DNA of 64,000 bases from Acidihalobacter yilgarnensis (GTDB lineage: Bacteria > Pseudomonadota > Gammaproteobacteria > DSM-5130 > Acidihalobacteraceae), in NCBI RefSeq assembly GCF_001753245.1, contig NZ_CP017415.1, positions 3,404,040 through 3,468,039 on the forward strand. The letters are read 5' to 3'. Position 1 is the first letter of the stretch; every line of letters begins with the position of its first letter. The translations under genes were made by a program, and so were the position numbers. The notes under the pieces were generated by a model. The model was not told where the DNA came from, made no database searches, and was given only the letters and a program-made list of their open reading frames with translations. Of this stretch, positions 55,316 to 64,000 are shown piece by piece.

Positions 55316-55843
55316 TCAGCGTGCGAGCAATTTGAAGTCGATGACCGCAAATCCGTCCACCGCCGCATGTACGATCAACAGCACGCCGGCCACATAGAGC
55401 AACACAAAGCCCATTCCGGCAATCAACCCGCGCGCGTTGTACGGCGGCGACGACTTGCCCGCAACACGTCGAATATCCTGCGAGTCGAACCAGCGCAGGC
55501 CCAGATAGCTCAGCAACACCCACAACACCGGCAAGCCGATGGCGAGCAGTTCGATGGGCATCGCACCCTGATAGGGCTCAAGCAAGCGATCCTCGAATGC
55601 GGTCAGACCGAAGGCAGAGGTCATCCCGTGCTGAATCACGTACCAGGGAAATTCCGCCGCCACGTACACGCCGGCCAGTGCCTGCGGCCAGGCCGCAGGC
55701 GCGGTCACTGGCCAGCGCAACATCAAGTGCAGGGACAGTGTCGCCAGCACATCGACCATCAGCGCCCCGAACAACATCGCAGCGCACAGACGCAATAGAG
55801 GACGCAGGCGCGACACGCAAGCGCTGACGCGTAGCGTCGTCAT
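55316..55843 (-). CDS. Integral membrane protein, partner of cytochrome b561-like gene
   Basis: 175 residues with four hydrophobic helices (FGALMVDVLATLSLHLML, LLAIGLPVLWVLLSYLG, LIAGMGFVLLYVAGVLLIV) and a long loop carrying EFPWYVIQHGMTSAFGLTAF. The ATG at 55843 overlaps the stop of the upstream cytochrome gene (ATGA), so it is translated with it. I recognise no family; an anchor or electron-transfer partner role is inferred only from position. Confidence 0.75.
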   Translation of the reverse strand: MTTLRVSACVSRLRPLLRLCAAMLFGALMVDVLATLSLHLMLRWPVTAPAAWPQALAGVYVAAEFPWYVIQHGMTSAFGLTAFEDRLLEPYQGAMPIELLAIGLPVLWVLLSYLGLRWFDSQDIRRVAGKSSPPYNARGLIAGMGFVLLYVAGVLLIVHAAVDGFAVIDFKLLAR

Positions 55844-56481
55844 GCTCGATCCCGCACTTGCACGGCGTTGTCTGGCACGGTCGGTGGCGACGGTGCAAAC
55901 ATGGCGCGCAATACGCCCTGCCCAGCCGCCTCGTGAATGATCGCGAAGGCGACATGTCCGATCCAGTAGACCCAGGCCATCACCGAGATTGCGTTGTGCA
56001 CTACCGACTCTACCGAATAAATGAAGAAGCTCGGCGCAAAACCTAGGCTGAAAGGAATGGTGACGCCAGGGCGAAGCAGGATATTCAGGACACCGGTCAC
56101 CGCCATGCCCAGCATGACCAAAAGCCCAAGCCCGTGGATGAATCCCGGTAGGCCGACCGCCGCACCGGCCGGTGGCAAATGTCCACGCAGCAACGCGCGG
56201 GCCTCCCGCAGCACTGGCCGCATGGCGCCTGGACGCAGCCAGGGGAAAAGCCGGTCGCGCACCTGCGGATCCCGCCACGCCCGGCGTATATAGGCAGCCA
56301 GTATGAGTGCGCAAGTAATACCGCCGATCTGATGGGCGTCGAACACGCCTACCGAAGAAGGTGCGGGAAAAGCGGAATTCGTCGACACATCCGACATCAA
56401 CGTGCTGCTGAACAGCTCGAAGCTGATGGCGAACGAAAGCAGCCAGTGATAAATTTTGGATGGACCATCCCACCGAGCCAT
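55840..56481 (-). CDS. Cytochrome b561-domain protein
   Basis: 213 residues, about four membrane helices with candidate haem-ligand histidines: H12 (IYHWLLSF), H50 (DAHQIGG), H in LPGFIHGLGLLVM and several in SVVHNAISV and GHVAFAIIHEA. It resembles diheme cytochromes b of formate/hydrogenase and superoxide oxidase types. It would carry electrons between quinol and a redox partner in the inner membrane. It is followed directly by the 175-residue membrane protein. Confidence 0.85.
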   Translation of the reverse strand: MARWDGPSKIYHWLLSFAISFELFSSTLMSDVSTNSAFPAPSSVGVFDAHQIGGITCALILAAYIRRAWRDPQVRDRLFPWLRPGAMRPVLREARALLRGHLPPAGAAVGLPGFIHGLGLLVMLGMAVTGVLNILLRPGVTIPFSLGFAPSFFIYSVESVVHNAISVMAWVYWIGHVAFAIIHEAAGQGVLRAMFAPSPPTVPDNAVQVRDRA

Positions 56482-56760
56482 ATTTACACCCTCCGTTTCG
56501 TTCGACGACCCAACACCACCACTGATATGGCGAGCAATTACCGCGCCATATCAATCAGCCATAAATATTCGAGGGTTTTTCGAAACAGCGGGTGATTTTC
56601 TGCCGCAGATCGAAGCAGACATGATGCAAATCGCGGCAACCGCCCGGATATTCCGGGCGGTTATTACTCTCCGGTTCGCCAATAACTAAAATCAATTATT
56701 TATTTTACTTATTAAAAATACTTGTTACGCGGAGAATTTACGAAACATGGGATTTGGTTT

Positions 56761-57786
56761 TCATCGACCGCTATTTTGCCGCTCGATCATCCAGCCCGGA
56801 TATTGCGCGGCCGGGATCGTGGTCGCCGACAGGCGTTCGATCTGCTCCGGCGTCAACTTCACCGCCGTAGCGCCGAGATTGTCCTCCAACTGCGTCATAT
56901 TTTTCGCGCCGATGATCACCGAGCTGACCGCCGGACGCGCCAGCAGCCAGGCCAGCGCCACTTGAGGAATACTCGCATCCACCTCGTTAGCCACCGCCTC
57001 CAGCGCATCGATGGCATCGAATACACGCGCATCGACTGGTGGGAAGTCGAAACCACTACGGCGGGTATTGTCGGGCGCATGCTTGTCGCGCCTGAATTTA
57101 CCCGTCAGATACCCGCCAGAGAGTGGCGACCACGGCAGAATGCCCAATCCGGCCTCGGCACAGTAGGGTTGCAGCTCGTGCTCGAGATCACGTCCAGCCA
57201 GTGCGTAATAGGCCTGCAGCGAGGCGAAGCGCTCCCAGCCCTTGGCATCCGCCAGCGTGACCGCTTGGGCCAGATGGCGCACGGACCAGTTGGAGGCGCC
57301 GATGTAGCGTACCTTGCCCTGACGCACGAGATCATCCAACGCGCGCAGCGTTTCCTCCAACGGGGTGCGAATGTCCCAGCCGTGGACCTGATACAGATCG
57401 ATATAGTCGGTCCCCAAGCGCTTCAGGCTCGCCTCGCATGCAGCCATGATGTGCTTGCGCGACAAACCGACGTTATTGGGATCGCCGCTACCTTCCCCGG
57501 CGGCCTGACTCATCGGGCTGCGCACCTTGGTGGCGATGACTGCTTCGTCGCGCGTCAGCGTCGACTGCTGGAGCGCCTTACCCAGAATCTCTTCGGATTC
57601 ACCATAGGAATAAACATCTGCCGTATCGAAAAAATTGATGCCAGCATCGACTGCCTTCGATATCAGTGCATTCGCATCTGTTTGGCCGACCACAGCGATC
57701 GACAGAAAATTGGACCCGAAGGTCATGGTACCCAGGCACAATTCGGAAACCTTGAGTCCCGTACGTCCTAGTTGACGGTATAGCAT
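56761..57786 (-). CDS. Aldo/keto reductase
   Basis: 341 residues, TIM-barrel NAD(P)H-dependent reductase of the YajO/YghZ-like class. Catalytic tetrad: Asp and Tyr in FFDTADVYSYGESEE, Lys in AVIATKVRSP, His in DLYQVHGWD. Other motifs: LGLCTMTFG-like start (ELCLGTMTFGSNF), RYIGASNWSVRHL and PWSPLSGGYLTGK. It stands alone. Confidence 0.95.
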   Translation of the reverse strand: MLYRQLGRTGLKVSELCLGTMTFGSNFLSIAVVGQTDANALISKAVDAGINFFDTADVYSYGESEEILGKALQQSTLTRDEAVIATKVRSPMSQAAGEGSGDPNNVGLSRKHIMAACEASLKRLGTDYIDLYQVHGWDIRTPLEETLRALDDLVRQGKVRYIGASNWSVRHLAQAVTLADAKGWERFASLQAYYALAGRDLEHELQPYCAEAGLGILPWSPLSGGYLTGKFRRDKHAPDNTRRSGFDFPPVDARVFDAIDALEAVANEVDASIPQVALAWLLARPAVSSVIIGAKNMTQLEDNLGATAVKLTPEQIERLSATTIPAAQYPGWMIERQNSGR

Positions 57787-58159
57787 GACACCTCCAGAAA
57801 GGCGGAAATACGGATGGCGGCGTACCGACCAGCGGTACGCTCGGATTGGGATTCAATCTGTGGGAAAAAACCGAAAAAAATGTCGGATATCGCTATCGAC
57901 TTCGCTCAAGCTATATCGTTAATGCCGCCCGTGCAAGTACGGTCACGTACACGTCATCTATTTGTGCGCGTTACGCACAGCCACGAACAAATCGTGTGCT
58001 ATAAAAAAGCTTATCGCGCACCGCGCGACAACAAAAATCAATAGGCGAAACTTATCAAAAAAACTAGGCAAACGGCTTTGAACTCGTGTACAGCCCCACA
58101 CTCCGCGGCAGCGACCCTAGCTGTCGGCCCTCCCGTTCGCGATCTCCGTCGCAGCACCC
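57787..58159. other. Divergent intergenic region
   Basis: About 370 bases between the aldo/keto reductase and the GGDEF/EAL gene. The region around 57970-58060 is AT-rich and presumably carries both promoters; no clear sigma70 pair or terminator was picked out. Confidence 0.4.
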
Positions 58160-61100
58160 ATGGATGATGCACACGATTCCGCGCGCGCGACCATCAATGC
58201 GCGCGATCTCCTCGATGCATATGGCGGCGAAGCGGCCTTCGTGGTGGATACCGACGACCCCAGACAGCCCATCGTCGACTGCAATGCCGCGTTATGCCGA
58301 TTGTATGGATACACACGCGATACGCTTTGCGGCAACAGCTGGCTGGCCCTGCATCTGGGCCCGACCGATGGGGAGGCGCAGCATCGGCTTGTGGATCAAG
58401 GCCGCGCGGCCGTAACGGACCGCTCGCCTTGCGTACTGACGCTCACCGGCTACCGGCACGATGGACAAACGCTGCGCGCGCATCTGCGATTGATTAAGCT
58501 CGATTATCCTGACGAGGCGGGCGGAAGCCGTTACATGGGCGGCATCGAAACCGATGTGACCGCATTGTATCGAGCCCATCGAATCGTAGACGATCAGCGG
58601 CGACTATTGACCACTCGCTCCGCAATCCAGCATCTGATCGCTCGCCGCCCGTCGCCCGAACACCTGTTTCAGGCCACCTGCGAAACATTGATGCGTCGGA
58701 TGCCGGAGCTATTGGCCTGGATCAGCACACCGGATTCCGAGCGTACACGACTGCTCGCCACCGCAGGTCCAGAGCACCCTCCGGCACCCGTCGCAGTCGA
58801 CGGCGTGCCTTTTGGCACGGCGCAGAGCGGACACCCGGTCGGCGACTGCTTCACCAGTGGGCACGCACATCAAGTACACGATCTCATGAATCATCCCGCG
58901 ATGGACGGCTGTCGCGACTGGGCACAACGCGCCGACATGCGCGCGATGCTCGCATTACCCATCAGACACGCGAACCATGGCGGTGGCGTACTCTCACTCT
59001 TCGCACAAGAACCTGGCTACTTCAACGACGAACTGATCCGCTGTTGCGAGGGGATCGGCGAGGCACTCGAACTCGGTCTGCAAGCACTTGAACGCGACCG
59101 CGAGCTGCGTCTGACCCGCGACTTCTACGCGGCCCTGTCGGAAATCAATCAGCTCATCACTCGCCACCCCGAACCCGAAGCCCTGTTCAAGGGCATCTGC
59201 AACCTGATTTTCGCCCATGCCAGCATGGACGCGATCTGGATCGGCTTGCTCGAGCCTGATCAACGTATCCGCGTTGTCGCCAGCGCTATCGCGCCCGACA
59301 TCGATTTCGATCCCTACGCACTCGATCTTTCCGCAGATACGGATCGCCCCAATGGACAGGGTTCCGCCGGTTGCGCCATTCGTACCGGGCACATGCAGGT
59401 CGTCGAGGATCTGGTGCAGGCCGTAGGATTCAAACACTGGCACGATGTACATCGGCGCAGCAACCTGCGCGCAGTCGCCGCCTTTCCGTTCACGCGCCGC
59501 GGCGCGACCATCGGTGTGGTCAGCGTCAGCTCACGCCGGCCAGGCTTGTTCAGCGCGCCACTGGTCGATCTCCTGCAACGCTTGTCGCACAACATCAGTT
59601 TCGGGCTGGACGACTATGATCGCGACCGCGATCTCGAATATCTCGCGCTGCACGACCCCCTGACCGGCCTGCATAATCGATCCGCCTTCCAGGATCGTCT
59701 GCGCCTCGCTCTGGACGAATCCGGTCGCCAACCGAATCCTAGCGCCGTGGCGCTGCTTGATCTCGACACCTTCAAGGAGGTCAACGACCAGCACGGCCAC
59801 AACGCCGGCGACCATCTCCTGATCGAAATTGCGCAACGCCTCAAACCCGCCGTGCGCGCGGGCGACACCGTCGCTCGCCTGGGTGGAGACGAATTCGGCG
59901 TGCTGCTCCCACATGTGCAGGATGCCGATACCCTGCGCACCGTACTCGAACGCATTCTTACCGAGGTCGCCCGCCCAATTGTCCTGCCCGACGGCAGCCG
60001 GCATACCATCGGCGTTAGCATCGGCGTCGTCATCGCAAACCACGGTATGTCACTCGAAGATCTGCTCAAACGCGCCGACTACGCCCTGTACCGGGTGAAA
60101 AACCGGGGCGGACAGGGCTATGCCTTCTTCGATCAGACGCTAGAGGCCGAGGTAAACTCACGCAATCGCGTTCGCCGCGACTTCGTCCGCGCGCTGGATG
60201 AGCACGCCGTAATTCTGCACTACCAGCCGCAGATGGACCTCGAACGCAACTGCATTCATGGCGCCGAGGTGCTAGTGCGCTGGCAGGATGGCGACGAGCT
60301 TCTTCACCCCGCCAGCTTCATCGATGAGGTCGAATCCGACACCGGGCTTGCCTGTGAACTCGGCCACAATGTGCTTGAGCGCGCGGCCACGCAGATCGAC
60401 GACTGGCTAGCCGCCGGCGAGGACTACCGCCTGAGCGTCAACATCGGCCTCAAACATCTCTCCAGCAGCCGCTTCCCGGACGATATCGAGCGTGTGATCA
60501 CGCGGCATCCCCAAGCCATCGGCCGACTGAACATCGAGATCACGGAGCGCGCCGCCCTGCATAGCCCGGAACGTGCCCGACAGCACCTCGAGTGGGCCGC
60601 GTCACGCGGCATCGCGGCCCATCTGGATGATTTCGGTACCGCTTACGCTTCGCTCGAATGGTTACAGACCTTGCCAATCGCCGGCATCAAGCTCGATGTC
60701 AAGTTCGTGCGTGGCATCCTGCAGGATAGCCACAACCTCGCTATCGCCACCTCGATGAGCGTGCTCGCCTCGCTCGAAGGCCTGCAGCTGGTCGCCGAAG
60801 GCATCGAGAATCGCGCCGAACGCGACATCCTGCTGGATTTGGGAATTACCCTGGGGCAGGGCTATTTTTTCAGCCCGGCGCTGCCCGCCGGCGATTTCAC
60901 GGACTGGGCGCGCGCGTACTCATCCGAACACGAAGCCCTGGACCCCAGGCGGGCACCCTTTCAGGATTATCTCGGGCTACAAGTGCTGCTCTCGCAGATT
61001 GCTGCGGCCGTCCACCTCTTCGAGCTCGCCCTGGAGCCAAGACGCCCTCCGCCCGTGCTCGAATACCTGCTCAAACCCGCAAAGCTACCCTTGTATCGCT

Positions 61101-61336
61101 GGCTGGAGCGCCATGCCTCGAGCTGCGGTCATCAGATCGGCTTTACACGCATCCAGACCGCGTTCGAACGACTCCACGAACACGCGCTGCAAACGCTGCA
61201 GGTCTGGCGTCACGATCCTACTGCGCTGAGCCCCGCGCACATCGACACGCTACAGACATTGCTCGCTGAGCTGCGCGAATACGCCTGCTGCTTCCTGCTC
61301 ACGTGTAACGGATCGCCATCGTCGGGCAACGATTGA
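58160..61336 (+). CDS. PAS-GAF-GAF-GGDEF-EAL cyclic-di-GMP protein
   Basis: 1,058 residues with no membrane segment. Order: PAS (about 10-135, ALCRLYGYTRDTL, ending GGIETDVTALY), GAF1 (about 155-305), GAF2 (about 335-490), GGDEF (about 500-655; RLGGDEFGVLL at about 572-582, active-type) and EAL (about 670-905). The EAL motif is EVLVRW (Ala to Val) but the other catalytic residues remain: NIEITER, HLDDFGTAYASL, IKLDVKF, AEGIEN and QGYFFSPALP. The last 150 residues form an extra helical region with no domain I recognise. It is probably bifunctional or light/redox regulated through the sensor domains; activity is inferred. Confidence 0.93.
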   Translation: MDDAHDSARATINARDLLDAYGGEAAFVVDTDDPRQPIVDCNAALCRLYGYTRDTLCGNSWLALHLGPTDGEAQHRLVDQGRAAVTDRSPCVLTLTGYRHDGQTLRAHLRLIKLDYPDEAGGSRYMGGIETDVTALYRAHRIVDDQRRLLTTRSAIQHLIARRPSPEHLFQATCETLMRRMPELLAWISTPDSERTRLLATAGPEHPPAPVAVDGVPFGTAQSGHPVGDCFTSGHAHQVHDLMNHPAMDGCRDWAQRADMRAMLALPIRHANHGGGVLSLFAQEPGYFNDELIRCCEGIGEALELGLQALERDRELRLTRDFYAALSEINQLITRHPEPEALFKGICNLIFAHASMDAIWIGLLEPDQRIRVVASAIAPDIDFDPYALDLSADTDRPNGQGSAGCAIRTGHMQVVEDLVQAVGFKHWHDVHRRSNLRAVAAFPFTRRGATIGVVSVSSRRPGLFSAPLVDLLQRLSHNISFGLDDYDRDRDLEYLALHDPLTGLHNRSAFQDRLRLALDESGRQPNPSAVALLDLDTFKEVNDQHGHNAGDHLLIEIAQRLKPAVRAGDTVARLGGDEFGVLLPHVQDADTLRTVLERILTEVARPIVLPDGSRHTIGVSIGVVIANHGMSLEDLLKRADYALYRVKNRGGQGYAFFDQTLEAEVNSRNRVRRDFVRALDEHAVILHYQPQMDLERNCIHGAEVLVRWQDGDELLHPASFIDEVESDTGLACELGHNVLERAATQIDDWLAAGEDYRLSVNIGLKHLSSSRFPDDIERVITRHPQAIGRLNIEITERAALHSPERARQHLEWAASRGIAAHLDDFGTAYASLEWLQTLPIAGIKLDVKFVRGILQDSHNLAIATSMSVLASLEGLQLVAEGIENRAERDILLDLGITLGQGYFFSPALPAGDFTDWARAYSSEHEALDPRRAPFQDYLGLQVLLSQIAAAVHLFELALEPRRPPPVLEYLLKPAKLPLYRWLERHASSCGHQIGFTRIQTAFERLHEHALQTLQVWRHDPTALSPAHIDTLQTLLAELREYACCFLLTCNGSPSSGND

Positions 61337-61360
61337 GCCTCCGCACATCTTGCAATGCAC

Positions 61361-61400
61361 GAAAACGACAAGGCCCCGGCGTTTCCGCCAGGGCCTTGTC
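61361..61400 (-). terminator. Rho-independent terminator after tRNA-Pro
   Basis: Near-perfect 15-base arms (GACAAGGCCCTGGCG / CGCCGGGGCCTTGTC on the minus strand) with a four-base loop, followed by GTTTTC. Confidence 0.85.
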
Positions 61401-61413
61401 GTCGTGACCGAAT

Positions 61414-61490
61414 TGGTCGGAGTGAAAGGATTCGAACCTTCGACCCCTGCCTCCCGAAGGCAGTGCTCTACCAAGCTGAGCTACACTCCG
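61414..61490 (-). tRNA. tRNA-Pro (anticodon CGG)
   Basis: A 77-base cloverleaf on the minus strand: acceptor CGGAGTG/CACTCCG, D-arm with TAGCTCAG, anticodon stem CTGCC/GGCAG with loop TTCGGGA (anticodon CGG, codon CCG), T-arm GGTTCGAATCC, discriminator A and encoded CCA (61414-61416). Confidence 0.97.
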
Positions 61491-61509
61491 AACTGTTTTT
61501 TGATCGACC

Positions 61510-62478
61510 TCAAGAGTCCCGCTCGACGGCAACGCGCGTCAGCGCAATCAGCGCCTCCTTATAAGGGGAATCCTGCAGGACATCGAGCTGTGATACGGCT
61601 AGCCGCGCCTCGCGGCGCGCAATCGACTCAGTGTACGCAATGGCGCCCGTCGATTCAATGGCCACGAGCACTTCGTCAAGGTGATCAAGGCCACCCTGCT
61701 CAATGGCCTCGCGGATCACCCTGCGCTGCTCCGCATCGCCGGCCCGCATCGCATGAATCAGCGGCAACGTCGGCTTGCCCTCGGCCAAGTCGTCACCCAC
61801 ATTCTTACCCATCTGCTCGGCGGAGGCGCGATAGTCGAGTACATCGTCGACCAGCTGAAAGGCGGTGCCCGCATGCTTGCCGTATGCCGCCAGCGCACAC
61901 TCTTCCTGCTCCGTACGCCCCGCCAGTACCGCACCGATCTGCGTGGCCGCCTCGAAGAGTTTGGCGGTCTTGGAGTGGATAACCTCCATGTAACTCGCCT
62001 CGGTCGTGTCGGGATCGTTACAGTTGAGCAACTGCAGCACCTCGCCCTCGGCGATGGTGTTGGTTGCCTGAGCAAGAATGTCCATAATGCGCATACTGCC
62101 CAGATCGACCATCATCTGGAAGGCGCGGGTATACAGAAAATCCCCCACCAGCACCGCCGCTTCATTGCCCCAGATCGCATTGGCGGTCTCGCGGTTGCGC
62201 CGCAGTTTGGAGTCGTCGACCACGTCGTCATGCAGTAGGGTCGCGGTATGAATCAGCTCGACAATTGCGGCCAGCCCGATGTGACCGTCGCCCTGATAAT
62301 CGCAAGCCTTGGCGCTTAGCAGCGCTAACAGAGGCCGCAACCGCTTGCCGCCGCTGTTCACGATATAGCCGCCGAGCTGGTTGATGAGGGCCACGTCGGA
62401 ACGCAAATGTCGGATGATGTGCGCATCGACAGACTGCATCTCGGCTTCAACCAACAGACGTATAGCGCTCAGCTCCAT
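61510..62478 (-). CDS. ispB: Octaprenyl diphosphate synthase
   Basis: 322 residues. It makes the C40 side chain of ubiquinone. Both aspartate-rich motifs are present: LLHDDVVDDSKLRR (first) and FQLVDDVLDYRASAEQMGKN (second), with the KRLRPLLALLSAKA substrate region. It is divergent from rplU, the standard gammaproteobacterial arrangement. Confidence 0.96.
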   Translation of the reverse strand: MELSAIRLLVEAEMQSVDAHIIRHLRSDVALINQLGGYIVNSGGKRLRPLLALLSAKACDYQGDGHIGLAAIVELIHTATLLHDDVVDDSKLRRNRETANAIWGNEAAVLVGDFLYTRAFQMMVDLGSMRIMDILAQATNTIAEGEVLQLLNCNDPDTTEASYMEVIHSKTAKLFEAATQIGAVLAGRTEQEECALAAYGKHAGTAFQLVDDVLDYRASAEQMGKNVGDDLAEGKPTLPLIHAMRAGDAEQRRVIREAIEQGGLDHLDEVLVAIESTGAIAYTESIARREARLAVSQLDVLQDSPYKEALIALTRVAVERDS

Positions 62479-62602
62479 GACGGATTCGGCCTAGCCAGGG
62501 TAATGGGAATAAGTGGAAGTTAGTATTGGCGCGGTCCGCGCATGCTAGGGAGGGGGCGACGGGGTGTCAAGCGTATACTCCCACCCCAAACAGACGTGGG
62601 CA

Positions 62603-62631
62603 TTGACCCTGATCATGGCGCGGGCTAGAAT
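62603..62631 (+). promoter_or_regulatory. Sigma70 promoter for rplU
   Basis: TTGACC (62603-62608), 17-base spacer, TAGAAT (62626-62631). Confidence 0.8.
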
Positions 62632-62669
62632 TCCGCCTCTTTTTTGACAGCAGTTGCGGAGAAACAAAC

Positions 62670-62981
62670 ATGTACGCGGTGATCGCTACGGGCGGCAAGC
62701 AATACCGGGTCGCGGAAGGCGACGTCATCCAGGTCGAACGCCTGGCCGTGGACGTTGGCAACGAGATCGAATTCGACAAGGTGCTGATGGTCGGCGCCGG
62801 CGAGGACGTCACCGTGGGCGCGCCCTACATTGATGGCGGCAAGGTTTCTGCAACGGTGCGCAATCATGGCCGCGGCGAGAAGATCGTGATCATCAAGATG
62901 CGTCGACGCAAGCATCATCGCAAGCAGATGGGGCACCGCCAGGACTATACCGAAGTCCAGATCGGCGCCATCAAGGGCTGA
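62670..62981 (+). CDS. rplU: 50S ribosomal protein L21
   Basis: 103 residues, full length: [18 protein letters not shown], the central [18 protein letters not shown], and the basic [15 protein letters not shown] that contacts 23S rRNA. GGAG precedes the ATG. First gene of the rplU-rpmA unit. Confidence 0.98.
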   Translation: MYAVIATGGKQYRVAEGDVIQVERLAVDVGNEIEFDKVLMVGAGEDVTVGAPYIDGGKVSATVRNHGRGEKIVIIKMRRRKHHRKQMGHRQDYTEVQIGAIKG

Positions 62982-63008
62982 ACGGCGACACACCAGAGGT
63001 AACGAGAA

Positions 63009-63266
63009 ATGGCACATAAAAAAGCAGGCGGCAGCACGCGTAACGGCCGCGATTCAGAATCCAAGCGACTGGGCGTGAAGCGCTTCGGTGGCCAGATTGT
63101 CTCCGCCGGCAACATTATCGTGCGCCAGCGCGGCACGCAGTTCCATCCCGGCCTGAACGTCGGCCTGGGGCGCGACCACACCCTGTTTTCCAAAATTGAT
63201 GGCGAGGTCAAATTCGTTATCAAGGGCCCCAAGAATCGCAGGTACGTCAACGTACTACCTGCCTGA
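63009..63266 (+). CDS. rpmA: 50S ribosomal protein L27
   Basis: 85 residues. The N-terminal [20 protein letters not shown] and [13 protein letters not shown] are invariant features; its tail reaches toward the peptidyl transferase centre. It lies 27 bases after rplU and is followed by a terminator. Confidence 0.98.
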   Translation: MAHKKAGGSTRNGRDSESKRLGVKRFGGQIVSAGNIIVRQRGTQFHPGLNVGLGRDHTLFSKIDGEVKFVIKGPKNRRYVNVLPA

Positions 63267-63289
63267 GCCCACCCGCGGGCTGGTTCTCG

Positions 63290-63315
63290 GAAAGCCCCGC
63301 TCCGGCGGGGCTTTC
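63290..63315 (+). terminator. Rho-independent-type hairpin after rpmA
   Basis: Perfect 11-base stem GAAAGCCCCGC / GCGGGGCTTTC with a TCCG loop; the T run is short (CTTTCG). Confidence 0.85.
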
Positions 63316-63346
63316 GCGTATGCGTGGTGCTCAAACACTTGCATGA

Positions 63347-64000
<654 letters not shown>

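Noticed and set aside
61350-61982. Plus-strand open frame across the tRNA
   Set aside because: Runs through the tRNA-Pro gene and antisense to ispB.

Overview
The window looks like a chromosome segment of a moderately GC-rich (roughly 60% by eye) gammaproteobacterium. Support: the divergent ispB / rplU-rpmA-obgE locus, a priA-argS-SPOR cluster, hrpA, DUF945 (YdgA-like) and MazG-like proteins, and an IS3-family element. A plant/PPi-type phosphofructokinase placed head-to-head with class I fructose-bisphosphatase is a pattern I associate with autotrophic or methylotrophic Gammaproteobacteria (for example Ectothiorhodospiraceae-like sulfur oxidisers). I cannot name the species from sequence alone.

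Layout. 1-3304: the 3' two-thirds of a HAMP-GAF-GGDEF-EAL signalling gene, split by a 1,258-bp IS3-family element that left a 3-bp target duplication; removing the element and one duplication restores the frame exactly. 3.4-14.3 kb: a loosely packed, eroded region with a broken C39-type peptidase gene, a pore-like small membrane protein, a DMT transporter, a DUF945 protein, an AraC/GyrI regulator, two tiny membrane proteins, a DUF4197 protein and an AT-rich TIR-like effector gene. 14.4-29.3 kb: dense minus-strand housekeeping (hrpA, tag, a frameshifted cupin, a GNAT, threonine aldolase, a 153-bp MITE-like element, SPOR protein, argS, priA, the three-gene pnt transhydrogenase). 29.4-40.4 kb: HNH nuclease, ferrochelatase, a TPR-rich DUF4034-like protein, DJ-1/PfpI and GNAT pair, HIBADH-family oxidoreductase, PFK, fbp, DUF2239 protein, alpha/beta hydrolase. 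40.4-49.5 kb: accessory island with a PIN-domain toxin/antitoxin pair, GNAT, PaiB-like protein, leuA with an apparent leucine leader, then two to three integron-type gene cassettes without an integrase, one carrying an AIPR abortive-infection gene. 49.7-57.8 kb: YrhK protein, MocR regulator facing a PhzF-aminotransferase-permease operon, MazG-like hydrolase, cytochrome b561 pair, aldo/keto reductase. 58.2-64 kb: a second large GGDEF/EAL protein, tRNA-Pro(CGG), ispB, rplU, rpmA and the start of obgE.

The most interesting signals are (i) the CALIN-like cassette tract at 46.4-48.9 kb, where an AIPR protein with an N-terminal PD-(D/E)XK-like motif is bracketed by attC-like sites; (ii) the leuA upstream region, with a good sigma70 promoter, a near-leaderless mini-ORF ending Leu-Arg-Leu-Arg, a hairpin and a second leader peptide ending in a run of rare CTA/CTG leucine codons; and (iii) the precise IS3 knock-out of a c-di-GMP phosphodiesterase. 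An orphan TIR-like gene, a PIN toxin module and an AIPR cassette together suggest several independent defence acquisitions.
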